In this document: positions 1 through 7,050 of the stretch, in pieces
Position numbering within the stretch: the stretch's first letter is position 1
How the letters are laid out: every line of letters starts with the position of its first letter
Origin: CAZPXF01 sp964590945
GTDB lineage: Bacteria > Bacillota > Clostridia > Lachnospirales > Lachnospiraceae
Length of the DNA: 7,940 nt
Reading direction: 5' to 3'
Assembly (NCBI GenBank): GCA_964590945.1
Contig: CAZPXF010000089.1
Coordinates: 1 to 7,940, forward strand
Notes under the pieces: model-generated
What the model was told of the DNA's origin: nothing
Databases searched by the model: none
What the model saw: only the letters and a program-made list of their open reading frames with translations
Program-made: the position numbers and the translations under genes

Positions 1-139
1 TTTATATTTGTATTTTCTCATAACGCCCATGAGAAGTCAAATACCAATCTGATATTTCATAAGGGAAAGAATCTGATTAGAAATTGAATTCCTTAAAAGA
101 AGCAACCTCCTGAACCGGTTAAAAAGATTTAATCACAGT
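1..139. other. AT-rich intergenic leader, no gene seen
   Basis: This stretch contains no reading frame I can support on either strand. One plus-strand frame is open from the window edge to a TGA at 85-87, but it encodes a short, Phe/Asn/Lys-rich peptide that looks like translated AT-rich noncoding DNA. A 7-bp inverted repeat (TTCTCAT at 15-21, ATGAGAA at 29-35, 7-base loop) is present but lacks a following T-run on either strand. An 8-bp palindrome, AACCGGTT, lies at 113-120. I recognise no riboswitch or tRNA structure here. Confidence 0.6.
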
Positions 140-174
140 CAGACTTTGCATTATAATATAAAGTCTGTTATGAT
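129..174 (+). promoter_or_regulatory. Candidate sigma-A promoter(s) for the gene run
   Basis: Two overlapping solutions are visible. The first has a consensus TATAAT at 152-157 with a weak -35 (TTAATC, 129-134) and a 17-base spacer. The second has TTGCAT at 146-151, a 17-base spacer and TATGAT at 169-174 preceded by an extended -10 TGT at 166-168. The second would start transcription near 180, which puts the ATG at 177 outside the transcript and favours initiation at 225. This is the only long noncoding gap in the window and sits directly before the first gene. Confidence 0.5.
140..167. promoter_or_regulatory. Inverted repeat over the -10 element, possible operator
   Basis: A perfect 8-bp inverted repeat, CAGACTTT at 140-147 and AAAGTCTG at 160-167, is separated by 12 bases that contain TATAAT. 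Arms on either side of a -10 box fit a site for a dimeric repressor or activator. As RNA it would be a weak, AT-rich hairpin with no T-run, so a terminator is unlikely. The cognate regulator is not in this window, and I do not recognise the site as a known family operator. Confidence 0.4.
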
Positions 175-224
175 ATATGCGATATCAGATGAAAAAGGGC
201 GGAATATTAGAAAAAGAGGATTAT

Positions 225-1400
225 ATGGAAGAATTACTTCTGTTTTTAAATAAAATAATAGATCGGGATTTTTTAAGCGCGGTGCTTAGTAATCCGCGGA
301 ATAAGGATGGCGTGCGCAAGGTGAAAGCCCGGCCGGTGAGATTACGCGGCGGCGTTGTGATGCAGCTGGAGCGGTTTACGGAGAAGCAGGCATTTCATGA
401 GAATGTGGAATTTGATAAGGCCGCACAGAGGATGTGCGAGCTGATGGAAGAGTTTCGGCAGATGCAGGTGGAGACAAGAAGGATCACGGCTTCAATTCTT
501 GTGAGCAGGAAAGGAAAGGTTACGATTAAGAAGAAGCAGCAGATGAATGCATGTATTGAAGCTGATTTGTCGCATGATCGTGCGAAGAAATACATTTTAG
601 AGGAAGGAAGATATGTTCCGTATCTGGAAGATCTTGGAGTCATGACGGGGAATGGAAAGATTATCCGCGGGAGAATGGATAAATTCCGTCAGGTCAATCG
701 TTTTTTAGAGTTTATTGAAGATGTGCTTCCGGAGCTGCCGCGGGATCGTGAGATCACCATTCTGGATTTCGGATGCGGGAAATCTTACCTCACCTTTGCT
801 ATGTATGATTATTTGCATGAGATCAAAGGCTATGATATTCGGATCATTGGTCTGGATCTGAAAAAAGAGGTAATACGGGACTGCCAGAAGCTTGCGGAAA
901 AGTACAGCTATGAGAAGCTTCATTTTCTGGAAGGTGATATTGCGGATTATGAAGGCGTTGACGCCGTAGATATGGTTGTTACGTTACATGCATGCGACAC
1001 GGCAACGGACTTTGCGCTTGCGAAGGCTGTCGGCTGGAATGCAAGGGTTATTTTGTCTGTTCCATGCTGCCAGCATGAATTGAACAGGCAAATGAATGAG
1101 AATCCGCAGGAATTTCTGCGCCCGATGATGAAATACGGATTAATTCAGGAGCGGATAGCGGCGCTTCTGACAGATGCGCTTCGGGCGGAGCGGCTGTGGG
1201 AACATGGTTACGAAACGCAGATCCTGGAATTTATCGATATGGAGCATACGCCTAAAAATATTCTGATCCGCGCGGTTAAGAGATCCACAGCGAGGAATGC
1301 TGTGGCAGACAAGGAGCTTTCGGAAAAGCTTTCGGAAATCCAGAGCTTTTTCCACATAGATCCGCTTCTTGGGAGATTGTTGAATGGATCTGGCCAATGA
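225..1400 (+). CDS. Class I SAM-dependent methyltransferase (Methyltransf_32 / METTL25-like)
   Basis: This encodes a probable cytosolic methyltransferase of 391 residues, counted from the ATG at 225. That start follows AGAGGA closely; an in-frame ATG at 177 would add 16 residues but has no ribosome binding site and overlaps a candidate promoter. The N-terminal part (about 1-150) is basic and charged. The Rossmann fold follows, with SAM motif I DFGCGKS at about 181-187, an acidic strand end in GLDLKKE near 207, HACD at 255-258 and PCCQHE at 280-285. The HACD and PCC motifs are typical of the Methyltransf_32 family, which includes eukaryotic METTL25 and GSTCD-type proteins. The bacterial substrate is not established to my knowledge; an RNA target is plausible given the basic N-terminus and trmB nearby, but this is inference. 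The stop lies 15 bases before the next ATG, so translation may be coupled. Confidence 0.85.
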   Translation: MEELLLFLNKIIDRDFLSAVLSNPRNKDGVRKVKARPVRLRGGVVMQLERFTEKQAFHENVEFDKAAQRMCELMEEFRQMQVETRRITASILVSRKGKVTIKKKQQMNACIEADLSHDRAKKYILEEGRYVPYLEDLGVMTGNGKIIRGRMDKFRQVNRFLEFIEDVLPELPRDREITILDFGCGKSYLTFAMYDYLHEIKGYDIRIIGLDLKKEVIRDCQKLAEKYSYEKLHFLEGDIADYEGVDAVDMVVTLHACDTATDFALAKAVGWNARVILSVPCCQHELNRQMNENPQEFLRPMMKYGLIQERIAALLTDALRAERLWEHGYETQILEFIDMEHTPKNILIRAVKRSTARNAVADKELSEKLSEIQSFFHIDPLLGRLLNGSGQ

Positions 1401-1402
1401 TC

Positions 1403-1409
1403 AAAGGAG
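1403..1409 (+). promoter_or_regulatory. Ribosome binding site AAAGGAG deciding the start at 1416
   Basis: AAAGGAG ends six bases before the ATG at 1416. A TTG directly upstream at 1413 is in frame, but the ATG has the better spacing and is preferred. The site lies in the 15-base gap after the methyltransferase stop. Confidence 0.7.
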
Positions 1410-1415
1410 AAATTG

Positions 1416-3959
1416 ATGCATAGCAAAAAAAAGAAAAGAATTGCAAAAATCTTATCGCTCGCGGCGGCTTTTTTGATCACGCTTGTGATCACGAGTTTTG
1501 TTACAAACCATGAAAATACAAATCTGACGGAGGAGATGGCGGATCCGGTTCTTCCGAGGGTGTCGTTTACTGTGGGTAATTATACGGTGAACGAGCTTCC
1601 GGGATATGTGGATGAAATGGACATTTTGCGGATGCGCGATACCATGACGCCTGTGACTTCTTCTTCCGGCGTAGTCATGAAGATCGCGTCGAATGGACAG
1701 GATATCCATACGATTTCCTACGAGATCCTGACATTGGACGGCAGTGAGACATTGTATAAAGGAAGCGCAGAGCCGGCGGAGGAGGTGACGCTTGCCGTCG
1801 GAGATACATTCCGGCAGGTCAGCGAGGCCGTGATGAAGGTAACGCTATCTTATGGCGGGAATGGCACGGTCAACTATTATACAAGAATTGCGGATGAAAA
1901 AGAATTGAATACGAAGCAGATCCTCAAATTTGTGAACGATTTCCATACGAAGACATTTGATAAGGCGGCTGCAGAGACGGAGCTTGCAGCTTATATGGAA
2001 TCCAGCGCGGACGCCGACAATACTTCGCTTCAGACGGTGACGATCGCATCCAGCACAGAGCAGCTTGGATGGGGAAGCCTTGAGGTGGAAGCGCCGGAGA
2101 AAGTGAGCTGGGAGATCAAGGAGAGTAATTCCTCCTATACTTCTGTGCTTCTGAAATATCAGGTTACGTGCGCGGGTGATACGGATGTAGAGGATACGTA
2201 TGATGTGCGGGAGTTTTTCCGCGTCAGATATACGGCGGACCGTACGTATCTTCTGAGCTACAACCGCACGATGAATCAGGTCTTTAATCCGGAGAATGAT
2301 GCATTTACGAAAAGCGCGGTTCAGCTTGGGATCCTGGATCCGGATGTGGACTATATGACAAATAAGGATGGAACGATCGTGGCTTTCGTGCAGGAGCGGG
2401 AGCTGTGGAATTTTGATGAGGAAAACAAAAAGATTTCCCGTGTATTTTCTTTCAGCGGGGATAATGGCTCCGACAGCCGTTATAATTATGATCAGCATGA
2501 AGTGCGGATCATAGCGGTGAACGACGACGGAAGCACGACATTTATGGTCTGCGGGTATATGAACCGTGACAAGCATGAGGGACAGGTAGGCGCCGCCGTA
2601 TACCGGTTTGACAATACAACAAACTGCGTGGAAGAGAAGGCGTTCATTCCGAGCAACAAGTCCTATGCGGTCATGGCGGATGAGCTGGGAAGGCTTGTTT
2701 ATTATAACGAAGAAGAGGACATTTTGTATGTCATGGTCAATACAACTCTTTACAGGATAAATCTTGCGGACAACCGTCAGGAGGTCTTTCTGGATAACAT
2801 GCAGGATGGGGAGTATGTCTTCGCGGATGACGGGCATGTGCTGGCATATCAGATTGAGGGGGATTCTGCAGAACTGGCAAAGAGCTATAAGATCGTAAAT
2901 CTGGAAGAGGGGACAGAATATACTTTGGATGCGGATGAAAATGGATATATGAAAGCGATAGGTTTCATTGGAAATGATTTTATTTACGGAACGGCCGACG
3001 AAAGCGAGTCAGGAAGTTCGCTTCTTGGAGAGGAAGTCATTCCGATGGAAAGCATCCGGATCATCGACAGCAGCCAAAAGCTTTTGAAAGAGTATAAGCA
3101 GGACGGTGTTTATATTCTGGATGCGTCCGTTGATGCAAATATGATCACGCTTCACCGGGCGAAGAAGAAGGATTCCAATTACATCAGTATTGACAGCGAT
3201 TATATTACGAACAATGTGGAGAAGGACGCCGGAAATATCACGCTTACAAGCTTTGTGACGGATAAGAAGCAGACGCAGATGCGTCTTAGCGTTGCGGATG
3301 GAATTGACGATACAAACCCGCATCTGCTGCGGCCGAAGCAGGTTATTTTCAGCAATCCGATTACATTGACGCTGGAATCCAGGGAGCTTACGGACGCCTA
3401 CTATGTATATGGAAACGGGGAATTGACGGGGATATATGAAAAAGCGGGTTATGCGATCATCGATGCGGATGATTGCGACGGCGTTGTGATTTCCGGGGAT
3501 CAGTCCTATGTATGGGAGCGCGGGAACCGTTATTTGACAAAAACCCTTTCGGATTTTCCTATGAGAAAGAAGGCAAAGGGAGAGAGCACCCTGACGGCGT
3601 GTCTCCAGCTCGTCTGTGAATACGAGGGAAATACGGCAAATATTTCCGATGGAAAGAAGCAGGCGCTGGCTGCTTTGGCAGAGGGAACGGGCGGAACGGC
3701 GATGGATCTGACCGGATGCACCGTGGAGGAGATGTTATATCTTATCAGCAATGATTATCCGGTGATCTTGATGCTGGACGCTTCCGATGCGGTCGTTATA
3801 ACGGGATATGACCAGACAGGGACGATCACGTATTTTGACCCGGAGGAAGGGAAAACGCATACGGTGGATCAGGAAAAGTTTGAGGCGCTGGCAGAAAAAT
3901 CCGGCAATTCATTCCTGAGTTATTTTAAAAGCGATACGAAGAAGACAGAAGAGAAATAA
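1416..3959 (+). CDS. Membrane-anchored protein, probable beta-propeller with degenerate C39-like domain
   Basis: This is an 847-residue protein with no recognised gene name. It starts with a Lys/Arg-rich cytosolic tip followed by one hydrophobic segment (about residues 11-28), which acts as an uncleaved anchor or signal peptide. The bulk should therefore lie outside the membrane. Residues about 35-300 are mixed strand and helix. Residues about 310-600 carry recurrent short strands and turns (for example NKDGTIVAF at 316, then KSYAVMADELGRLVYY and TLYRINLADNRQEVF), suggesting a beta-propeller. Residues about 705-845 resemble a C39-like cysteine peptidase fold: STLTACLQLVCEYEG matches the first helix, SDAVVITGYD the central strand and YFDPEEG the Asp-Pro loop. 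Aligned by eye, the catalytic Cys position is Thr725 and the His position is Asp791, while Asp808 is kept, so peptidase activity is doubtful. It may be a binding or scaffold protein; no ligand can be named. trmB follows after 39 bases. Confidence 0.8.
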   Translation: MHSKKKKRIAKILSLAAAFLITLVITSFVTNHENTNLTEEMADPVLPRVSFTVGNYTVNELPGYVDEMDILRMRDTMTPVTSSSGVVMKIASNGQDIHTISYEILTLDGSETLYKGSAEPAEEVTLAVGDTFRQVSEAVMKVTLSYGGNGTVNYYTRIADEKELNTKQILKFVNDFHTKTFDKAAAETELAAYMESSADADNTSLQTVTIASSTEQLGWGSLEVEAPEKVSWEIKESNSSYTSVLLKYQVTCAGDTDVEDTYDVREFFRVRYTADRTYLLSYNRTMNQVFNPENDAFTKSAVQLGILDPDVDYMTNKDGTIVAFVQERELWNFDEENKKISRVFSFSGDNGSDSRYNYDQHEVRIIAVNDDGSTTFMVCGYMNRDKHEGQVGAAVYRFDNTTNCVEEKAFIPSNKSYAVMADELGRLVYYNEEEDILYVMVNTTLYRINLADNRQEVFLDNMQDGEYVFADDGHVLAYQIEGDSAELAKSYKIVNLEEGTEYTLDADENGYMKAIGFIGNDFIYGTADESESGSSLLGEEVIPMESIRIIDSSQKLLKEYKQDGVYILDASVDANMITLHRAKKKDSNYISIDSDYITNNVEKDAGNITLTSFVTDKKQTQMRLSVADGIDDTNPHLLRPKQVIFSNPITLTLESRELTDAYYVYGNGELTGIYEKAGYAIIDADDCDGVVISGDQSYVWERGNRYLTKTLSDFPMRKKAKGESTLTACLQLVCEYEGNTANISDGKKQALAALAEGTGGTAMDLTGCTVEEMLYLISNDYPVILMLDASDAVVITGYDQTGTITYFDPEEGKTHTVDQEKFEALAEKSGNSFLSYFKSDTKKTEEK

Positions 3960-3987
3960 CAGGCTCGACCATGAGGCGGGGAAACAG

Positions 3988-3992
3988 GGAGG
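3988..3992 (+). promoter_or_regulatory. Ribosome binding site GGAGG of trmB
   Basis: GGAGG lies six bases before the ATG at 3999, within a 39-base gap that contains no terminator. It supports 3999 as the start over an out-of-frame ATG at 3971. Confidence 0.75.
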
Positions 3993-3998
3993 AAGCAG

Positions 3999-4652
3999 AT
4001 GAGATTGCGAAATATTCCCAGGGCAGACGGCGTTCTTGCTGTCAGTCCTTATGTAATACAAAAGCCTGAGCAGATGAAGGGCGGCTGGGGAAAGCTGTTT
4101 GGAAACGATCATCCGATCCATATCGAGATCGGAATGGGAAAAGGGAAATTCATTACGACGCTGGCCAGGCAGAATCCGGATATCAATTATGTGGGAATGG
4201 AAAGGTATTCCAGCGTGCTCCTGCGTGCGGTGGAGGCGCTGCAAAGCCAGGAGGAGCGGGTCGGAAATCTGTATTTCCTGTGCATGGACGCAGCGGATAT
4301 TGCGGATTATTTTGCGCCGGAGGAAGTGGATAAGATCTATTTGAATTTCTCGGATCCGTGGCCAAAGGCGCGTCATGCGAAACGCCGTCTTACATCGAGG
4401 GAGTTCTTTGAGAGATATACGCAGGTATTAAAAAATGGAGAGCTTGTGGAGTTTAAGACGGACAACAGAGATTTATTTGATTTTTCTTTGGGAGAGATTG
4501 AGCAGATCGAGGGCTGGGAGCTTCTGGGACATACATATGATCTTCATCATGAGCCGGAAATGAACGTGGGAAACGTTATGACGGAATATGAAGAAAAGTT
4601 CTCGGGAAGAGGAAATCCGATCCACAAATTGATCGCAAGGAAAATTGGATAA
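3999..4652 (+). CDS. trmB: tRNA (guanine-N7)-methyltransferase TrmB
   Basis: TrmB uses SAM to make N7-methylguanosine at position 46 in the variable loop of many tRNAs. It acts in the cytosol and in bacteria needs no partner subunit. The 217 residues match the usual bacterial length. The SAM site shows EIGMGKGKF from Glu43 and GMERY with Glu68. The family signature for catalysis and tRNA binding is clear: SDPWPKARHAKRR, with Asp119-Pro-Trp-Pro-Lys123 and then Arg125, His126, Lys128, Arg129 and Arg130. FKTDN near Asp155 and TEYEEKF near the C-terminus are also typical. All key residues appear intact. It lies between the propeller/C39-like gene (39-base gap) and the EamA transporter (39-base gap to the ATG at 4692). 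No promoter of its own is obvious. Confidence 0.96.
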   Translation: MRLRNIPRADGVLAVSPYVIQKPEQMKGGWGKLFGNDHPIHIEIGMGKGKFITTLARQNPDINYVGMERYSSVLLRAVEALQSQEERVGNLYFLCMDAADIADYFAPEEVDKIYLNFSDPWPKARHAKRRLTSREFFERYTQVLKNGELVEFKTDNRDLFDFSLGEIEQIEGWELLGHTYDLHHEPEMNVGNVMTEYEEKFSGRGNPIHKLIARKIG

Positions 4653-4679
4653 TAGAAACAAAAAAACAATAGAAGGAAG

Positions 4680-5627
4680 ATGAGGGAGAGAATGAAAAAT
4701 CAAAAGGAAGCGCCGCAGAGGCTGATCTGCCGTCCGTATATTGTCGCGCTTCTGGCAGTTTTATGCTGCGCCCTTTGGGGCAGTGCGTATCCATGTGTGA
4801 AGCTTGGGTATGAGTGGTTTATGGTGGAGGGCGCGCCAGGCCAGATCCTTTTTGCGGGATACCGTTTCACTTTGGCGGGGATCGTGACGCTGGCAGCGGG
4901 ATGTCTCATGGAAAGGAAATTTTTGACGATCCATCGGAGTATCATTCCATCTGTGCTGGCGCTTGGACTTTGCCAGACAACCCTTCAATATGCGCTGTTT
5001 TATCTTGGACTTGCGCATACAACGGGAAGTAAGGCGTCCGTGATCACGGCAACAAATGTATTTTTTTCGATATTGATCGCGCATTTTGCTGTTCCGGGTG
5101 AGAGATTGACGTGGAGAAAGTCACTTGGATGCATCTTTGGATTTGTCGGAGTGACTCTTGTAAATGTATCGGCCAATGGATTTGCCGGCGGTTTTCGTTT
5201 GTCCGGGGAAGGGCTTTTGCTGGTGATGGCCTTTTCTTATGGTATTTCTTCTGTCATGGTTAAATTTATCTCTCAAAAGGGCGACCCGGTAGCGATCACG
5301 GCGTACCAGTTGACCTTTGGGGGAATTGTGCTGGTTATGGCAGGGAAAATGCTGGGAGGACAGATTACTCCATGCGGAGCGAAGGCGTATCTGCTCTTTT
5401 CTTATATGGTGATGCTGTCGGCGGTGGCGTTTACAATCTGGACAATACTGCTGCGGTATAATCCGGTTGGACAGGTGTCGGTCTTCGGATTTGCCAACCC
5501 GGTGTTCGGGATCGTATTGTCGGGTCTGATCCTGCATGAGCAGTTTGTGTCGGTGAAAAATGTGACCGCACTTGTGCTTGTGTGTGTCGGTATCCTGATC
5601 GTAAATCTGCAAGAGGAGAAAAAATAA
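4680..5627 (+). CDS. EamA / DMT-superfamily transporter
   Basis: This is an inner-membrane protein of up to 315 residues with about ten hydrophobic helices arranged as two EamA repeats. Repeat one opens with CALWGSAYPCVKLGY (the WGS motif), continues with the GYRFTLAG helix and TTGSKASVITATNVFFSIL, and ends with GCIFGFVGVTLV. Repeat two begins near the GEGLLLVMAFSYGISSVMVKF segment and ends with LILHEQFVSVKNVTALVLVCVGILIV. DMT proteins usually export or exchange small metabolites such as amino acids or purines, but the substrate cannot be read from the sequence. Start choice is uncertain. The ATG at 4680 has AAGGA only two bases upstream, while the ATG at 4692 has AGGGAG three bases upstream, so neither is ideal. 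The MATE gene begins 28 bases after the stop, and a run of two transporters suggests shared transcription rather than shared substrate. Confidence 0.9.
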   Translation: MRERMKNQKEAPQRLICRPYIVALLAVLCCALWGSAYPCVKLGYEWFMVEGAPGQILFAGYRFTLAGIVTLAAGCLMERKFLTIHRSIIPSVLALGLCQTTLQYALFYLGLAHTTGSKASVITATNVFFSILIAHFAVPGERLTWRKSLGCIFGFVGVTLVNVSANGFAGGFRLSGEGLLLVMAFSYGISSVMVKFISQKGDPVAITAYQLTFGGIVLVMAGKMLGGQITPCGAKAYLLFSYMVMLSAVAFTIWTILLRYNPVGQVSVFGFANPVFGIVLSGLILHEQFVSVKNVTALVLVCVGILIVNLQEEKK

Positions 5628-5642
5628 AAGAGTTTAAAGAAT

Positions 5643-5648
5643 AGGAGG
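5643..5648 (+). promoter_or_regulatory. Consensus ribosome binding site AGGAGG of the MATE gene
   Basis: A perfect AGGAGG sits seven bases before the ATG at 5656. It is the strongest ribosome binding site in the window and suggests the MATE protein is translated efficiently. Confidence 0.8.
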
Positions 5649-5655
5649 TCTTTTC

Positions 5656-7050
5656 ATGAGTAGTGAACAAAATAAACCGGCAGAAAATAAAATGGGAACG
5701 ATGCCGGTCAACAAATTGCTGATCACGATGGCGCTGCCAATGATGATTTCTATGCTGGTGCAGGCGCTTTATAACATTGTTGACAGTATTTTTGTTTCCA
5801 GATTATCGGAGGATGCGCTGACAGCGGTATCCCTGGCGTTTCCGATGCAGAATCTGATGATCGGCCTGGGCTCCGGCCTTGGTGTCGGTACAAATGCGCT
5901 TCTCTCCAGGGCTTTGGGAGAAAAGAAGCCGGAGAAAGCCAATCAGATGGCGATGCATGGTATTTTCCTTGCATTTTGCAGCTATATTATCTTCCTGGTG
6001 CTTGGACTTACGGTGGCGCGCCAGTTCTTTGTATTGCAGGATGCGTCGGATGTGATCACGGATTACGGATACGACTATCTGTCCATCGTTATGTGTGCAA
6101 GCATTGGTCTGTATTTTCAGATGATTTTTGAGCGGCTTCTGCAGGCGACAGGTAAGACGCTTTATACGATGTTCACGCAGGGACTTGGCGCGATCATCAA
6201 TATTATTATGGATCCGATCCTGATCTTCGGTCTTCTGGGCGCGCCGAAGCTTGGAATCGCGGGCGCGGCGATCGCGACAGTTCTGGGACAGATCGTGGCG
6301 GCGACTCTTGCGCTGATCTTTAATATTAAAGTAAATACAGAAATTAATATTAAAATGACAAAGTTTCGCCCGTCTATGAGAGCTATCGGGAAAATCCTCT
6401 ACATCGGCATTCCTTCTGTTATCATGGTGGCGATCGGTTCAATTATGACGTTCAGCGTCAACAAGATCCTTGCAGTATTTACATCTACGGCGGTTGCGGT
6501 ATTTGGCGCGTACTTTAAATTGCAGAGCTTTTTCTTCATGCCGGTGTTCGGCCTTAATAATGGCATGGTTCCGATCGTGGCGTACAATTACGGGGCGCAC
6601 AGGCCGGATCGTGTGACGGAGACGCTAAAGTGTGCGTTTATCTATGCGGTGACGATCATGGTTTTGGCATTTGTTGTTCTGCATATTGTTCCGGCGCAGC
6701 TTCTTGGACTTTTTAATGCTTCGGAAAAGATGATGGAAATCGGCATCCCGGCGCTGAAGACAATAAGTATCAGCTTCATTTTTGCGGGATTTTGCGTCAT
6801 TGCAGGCTCTTTCTTTCAGGCGCTTGGAAATGGAATTTACAGCACGCTCGTATCCTTTACAAGGCAGTTGATCTTTCTGGTGCCGCTGGCGTTCCTGTTT
6901 TCCAAAACCGGCAATATCGATATGGTATGGTGGGCGTGGCCAATCGCAGAGCTTGCATCTCTCGTGGTCAGCATGTATTTTCTCAGAAGGATCAACAATA
7001 AGATCATTCGCCCAATGAAAGAAGAGGGAAAAGATGAGCAGAAAGGATAA
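5656..7050 (+). CDS. MATE-family efflux transporter
   Basis: This is a 464-residue polytopic membrane protein of the multidrug and toxic compound extrusion family, which expels drugs or metabolites in exchange for Na+ or H+. The length and about twelve hydrophobic helices in two six-helix halves fit the family. The first half opens with LLITMALPMMISMLVQALYNIVDSIFVSRL and has the family pattern LGSGLGVGTNALLSRALGEKKPEKA after helix 2. The second half begins near RAIGKILYIGIPSVIMVAIGS and has the equivalent NNGMVPIVAYNYGAHRPDRV. Overall it looks like the bacterial DinF/MepA-type branch rather than NorM, though this is judged by eye. The substrate is unknown. Codons in the loop joining the halves are unusually AT-rich (6319-6355). 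The 3' end overlaps the following kinase start by 17 bases, implying coupled translation. Confidence 0.95.
   Translation: MSSEQNKPAENKMGTMPVNKLLITMALPMMISMLVQALYNIVDSIFVSRLSEDALTAVSLAFPMQNLMIGLGSGLGVGTNALLSRALGEKKPEKANQMAMHGIFLAFCSYIIFLVLGLTVARQFFVLQDASDVITDYGYDYLSIVMCASIGLYFQMIFERLLQATGKTLYTMFTQGLGAIINIIMDPILIFGLLGAPKLGIAGAAIATVLGQIVAATLALIFNIKVNTEINIKMTKFRPSMRAIGKILYIGIPSVIMVAIGSIMTFSVNKILAVFTSTAVAVFGAYFKLQSFFFMPVFGLNNGMVPIVAYNYGAHRPDRVTETLKCAFIYAVTIMVLAFVVLHIVPAQLLGLFNASEKMMEIGIPALKTISISFIFAGFCVIAGSFFQALGNGIYSTLVSFTRQLIFLVPLAFLFSKTGNIDMVWWAWPIAELASLVVSMYFLRRINNKIIRPMKEEGKDEQKG
6319..6353. repeat. Two AT-rich palindromes inside the MATE gene
   Basis: TTTAATATTAAA at 6319-6330 is a 12-bp perfect palindrome. 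Its 10-base core TTAATATTAA recurs at 6344-6353, 24 bases downstream. They encode the two copies of Asn-Ile-Lys in the loop between the two halves of the transporter. The simplest reading is coding coincidence in a lysine/asparagine-rich loop. Confidence 0.5.

Noticed and set aside
15..35. Hairpin TTCTCAT / ATGAGAA as a terminator of an upstream gene
   Set aside because: The stem is AT-rich, only 7 bp, and no T-run follows on either strand.
1..87. Open plus-strand frame from the window edge as the tail of an upstream gene
   Set aside because: It is short and of low complexity, with no recognisable motif; it reads like AT-rich noncoding sequence.
85..120. Reverse-strand AGGAGG (CCTCCT at about 107-112 on the plus strand) as the start of a divergent gene
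   Set aside because: No start codon at proper spacing opens a frame of useful length; the later reverse ATG codons stop early or lack a ribosome binding site.
1845..2837. Long minus-strand open frame of 330 codons opposite the large surface protein
   Set aside because: It is a shadow of the plus-strand gene: composition is odd for a protein (rich in Ile, Arg and His), no family motifs are seen, and the plus-strand frame is longer with a good ribosome binding site.
5121..5612. Minus-strand open frame of 163 codons opposite the EamA transporter
   Set aside because: It is rich in His, Gln and Arg as expected from the reverse complement of a membrane-protein gene, and has no domain signature.
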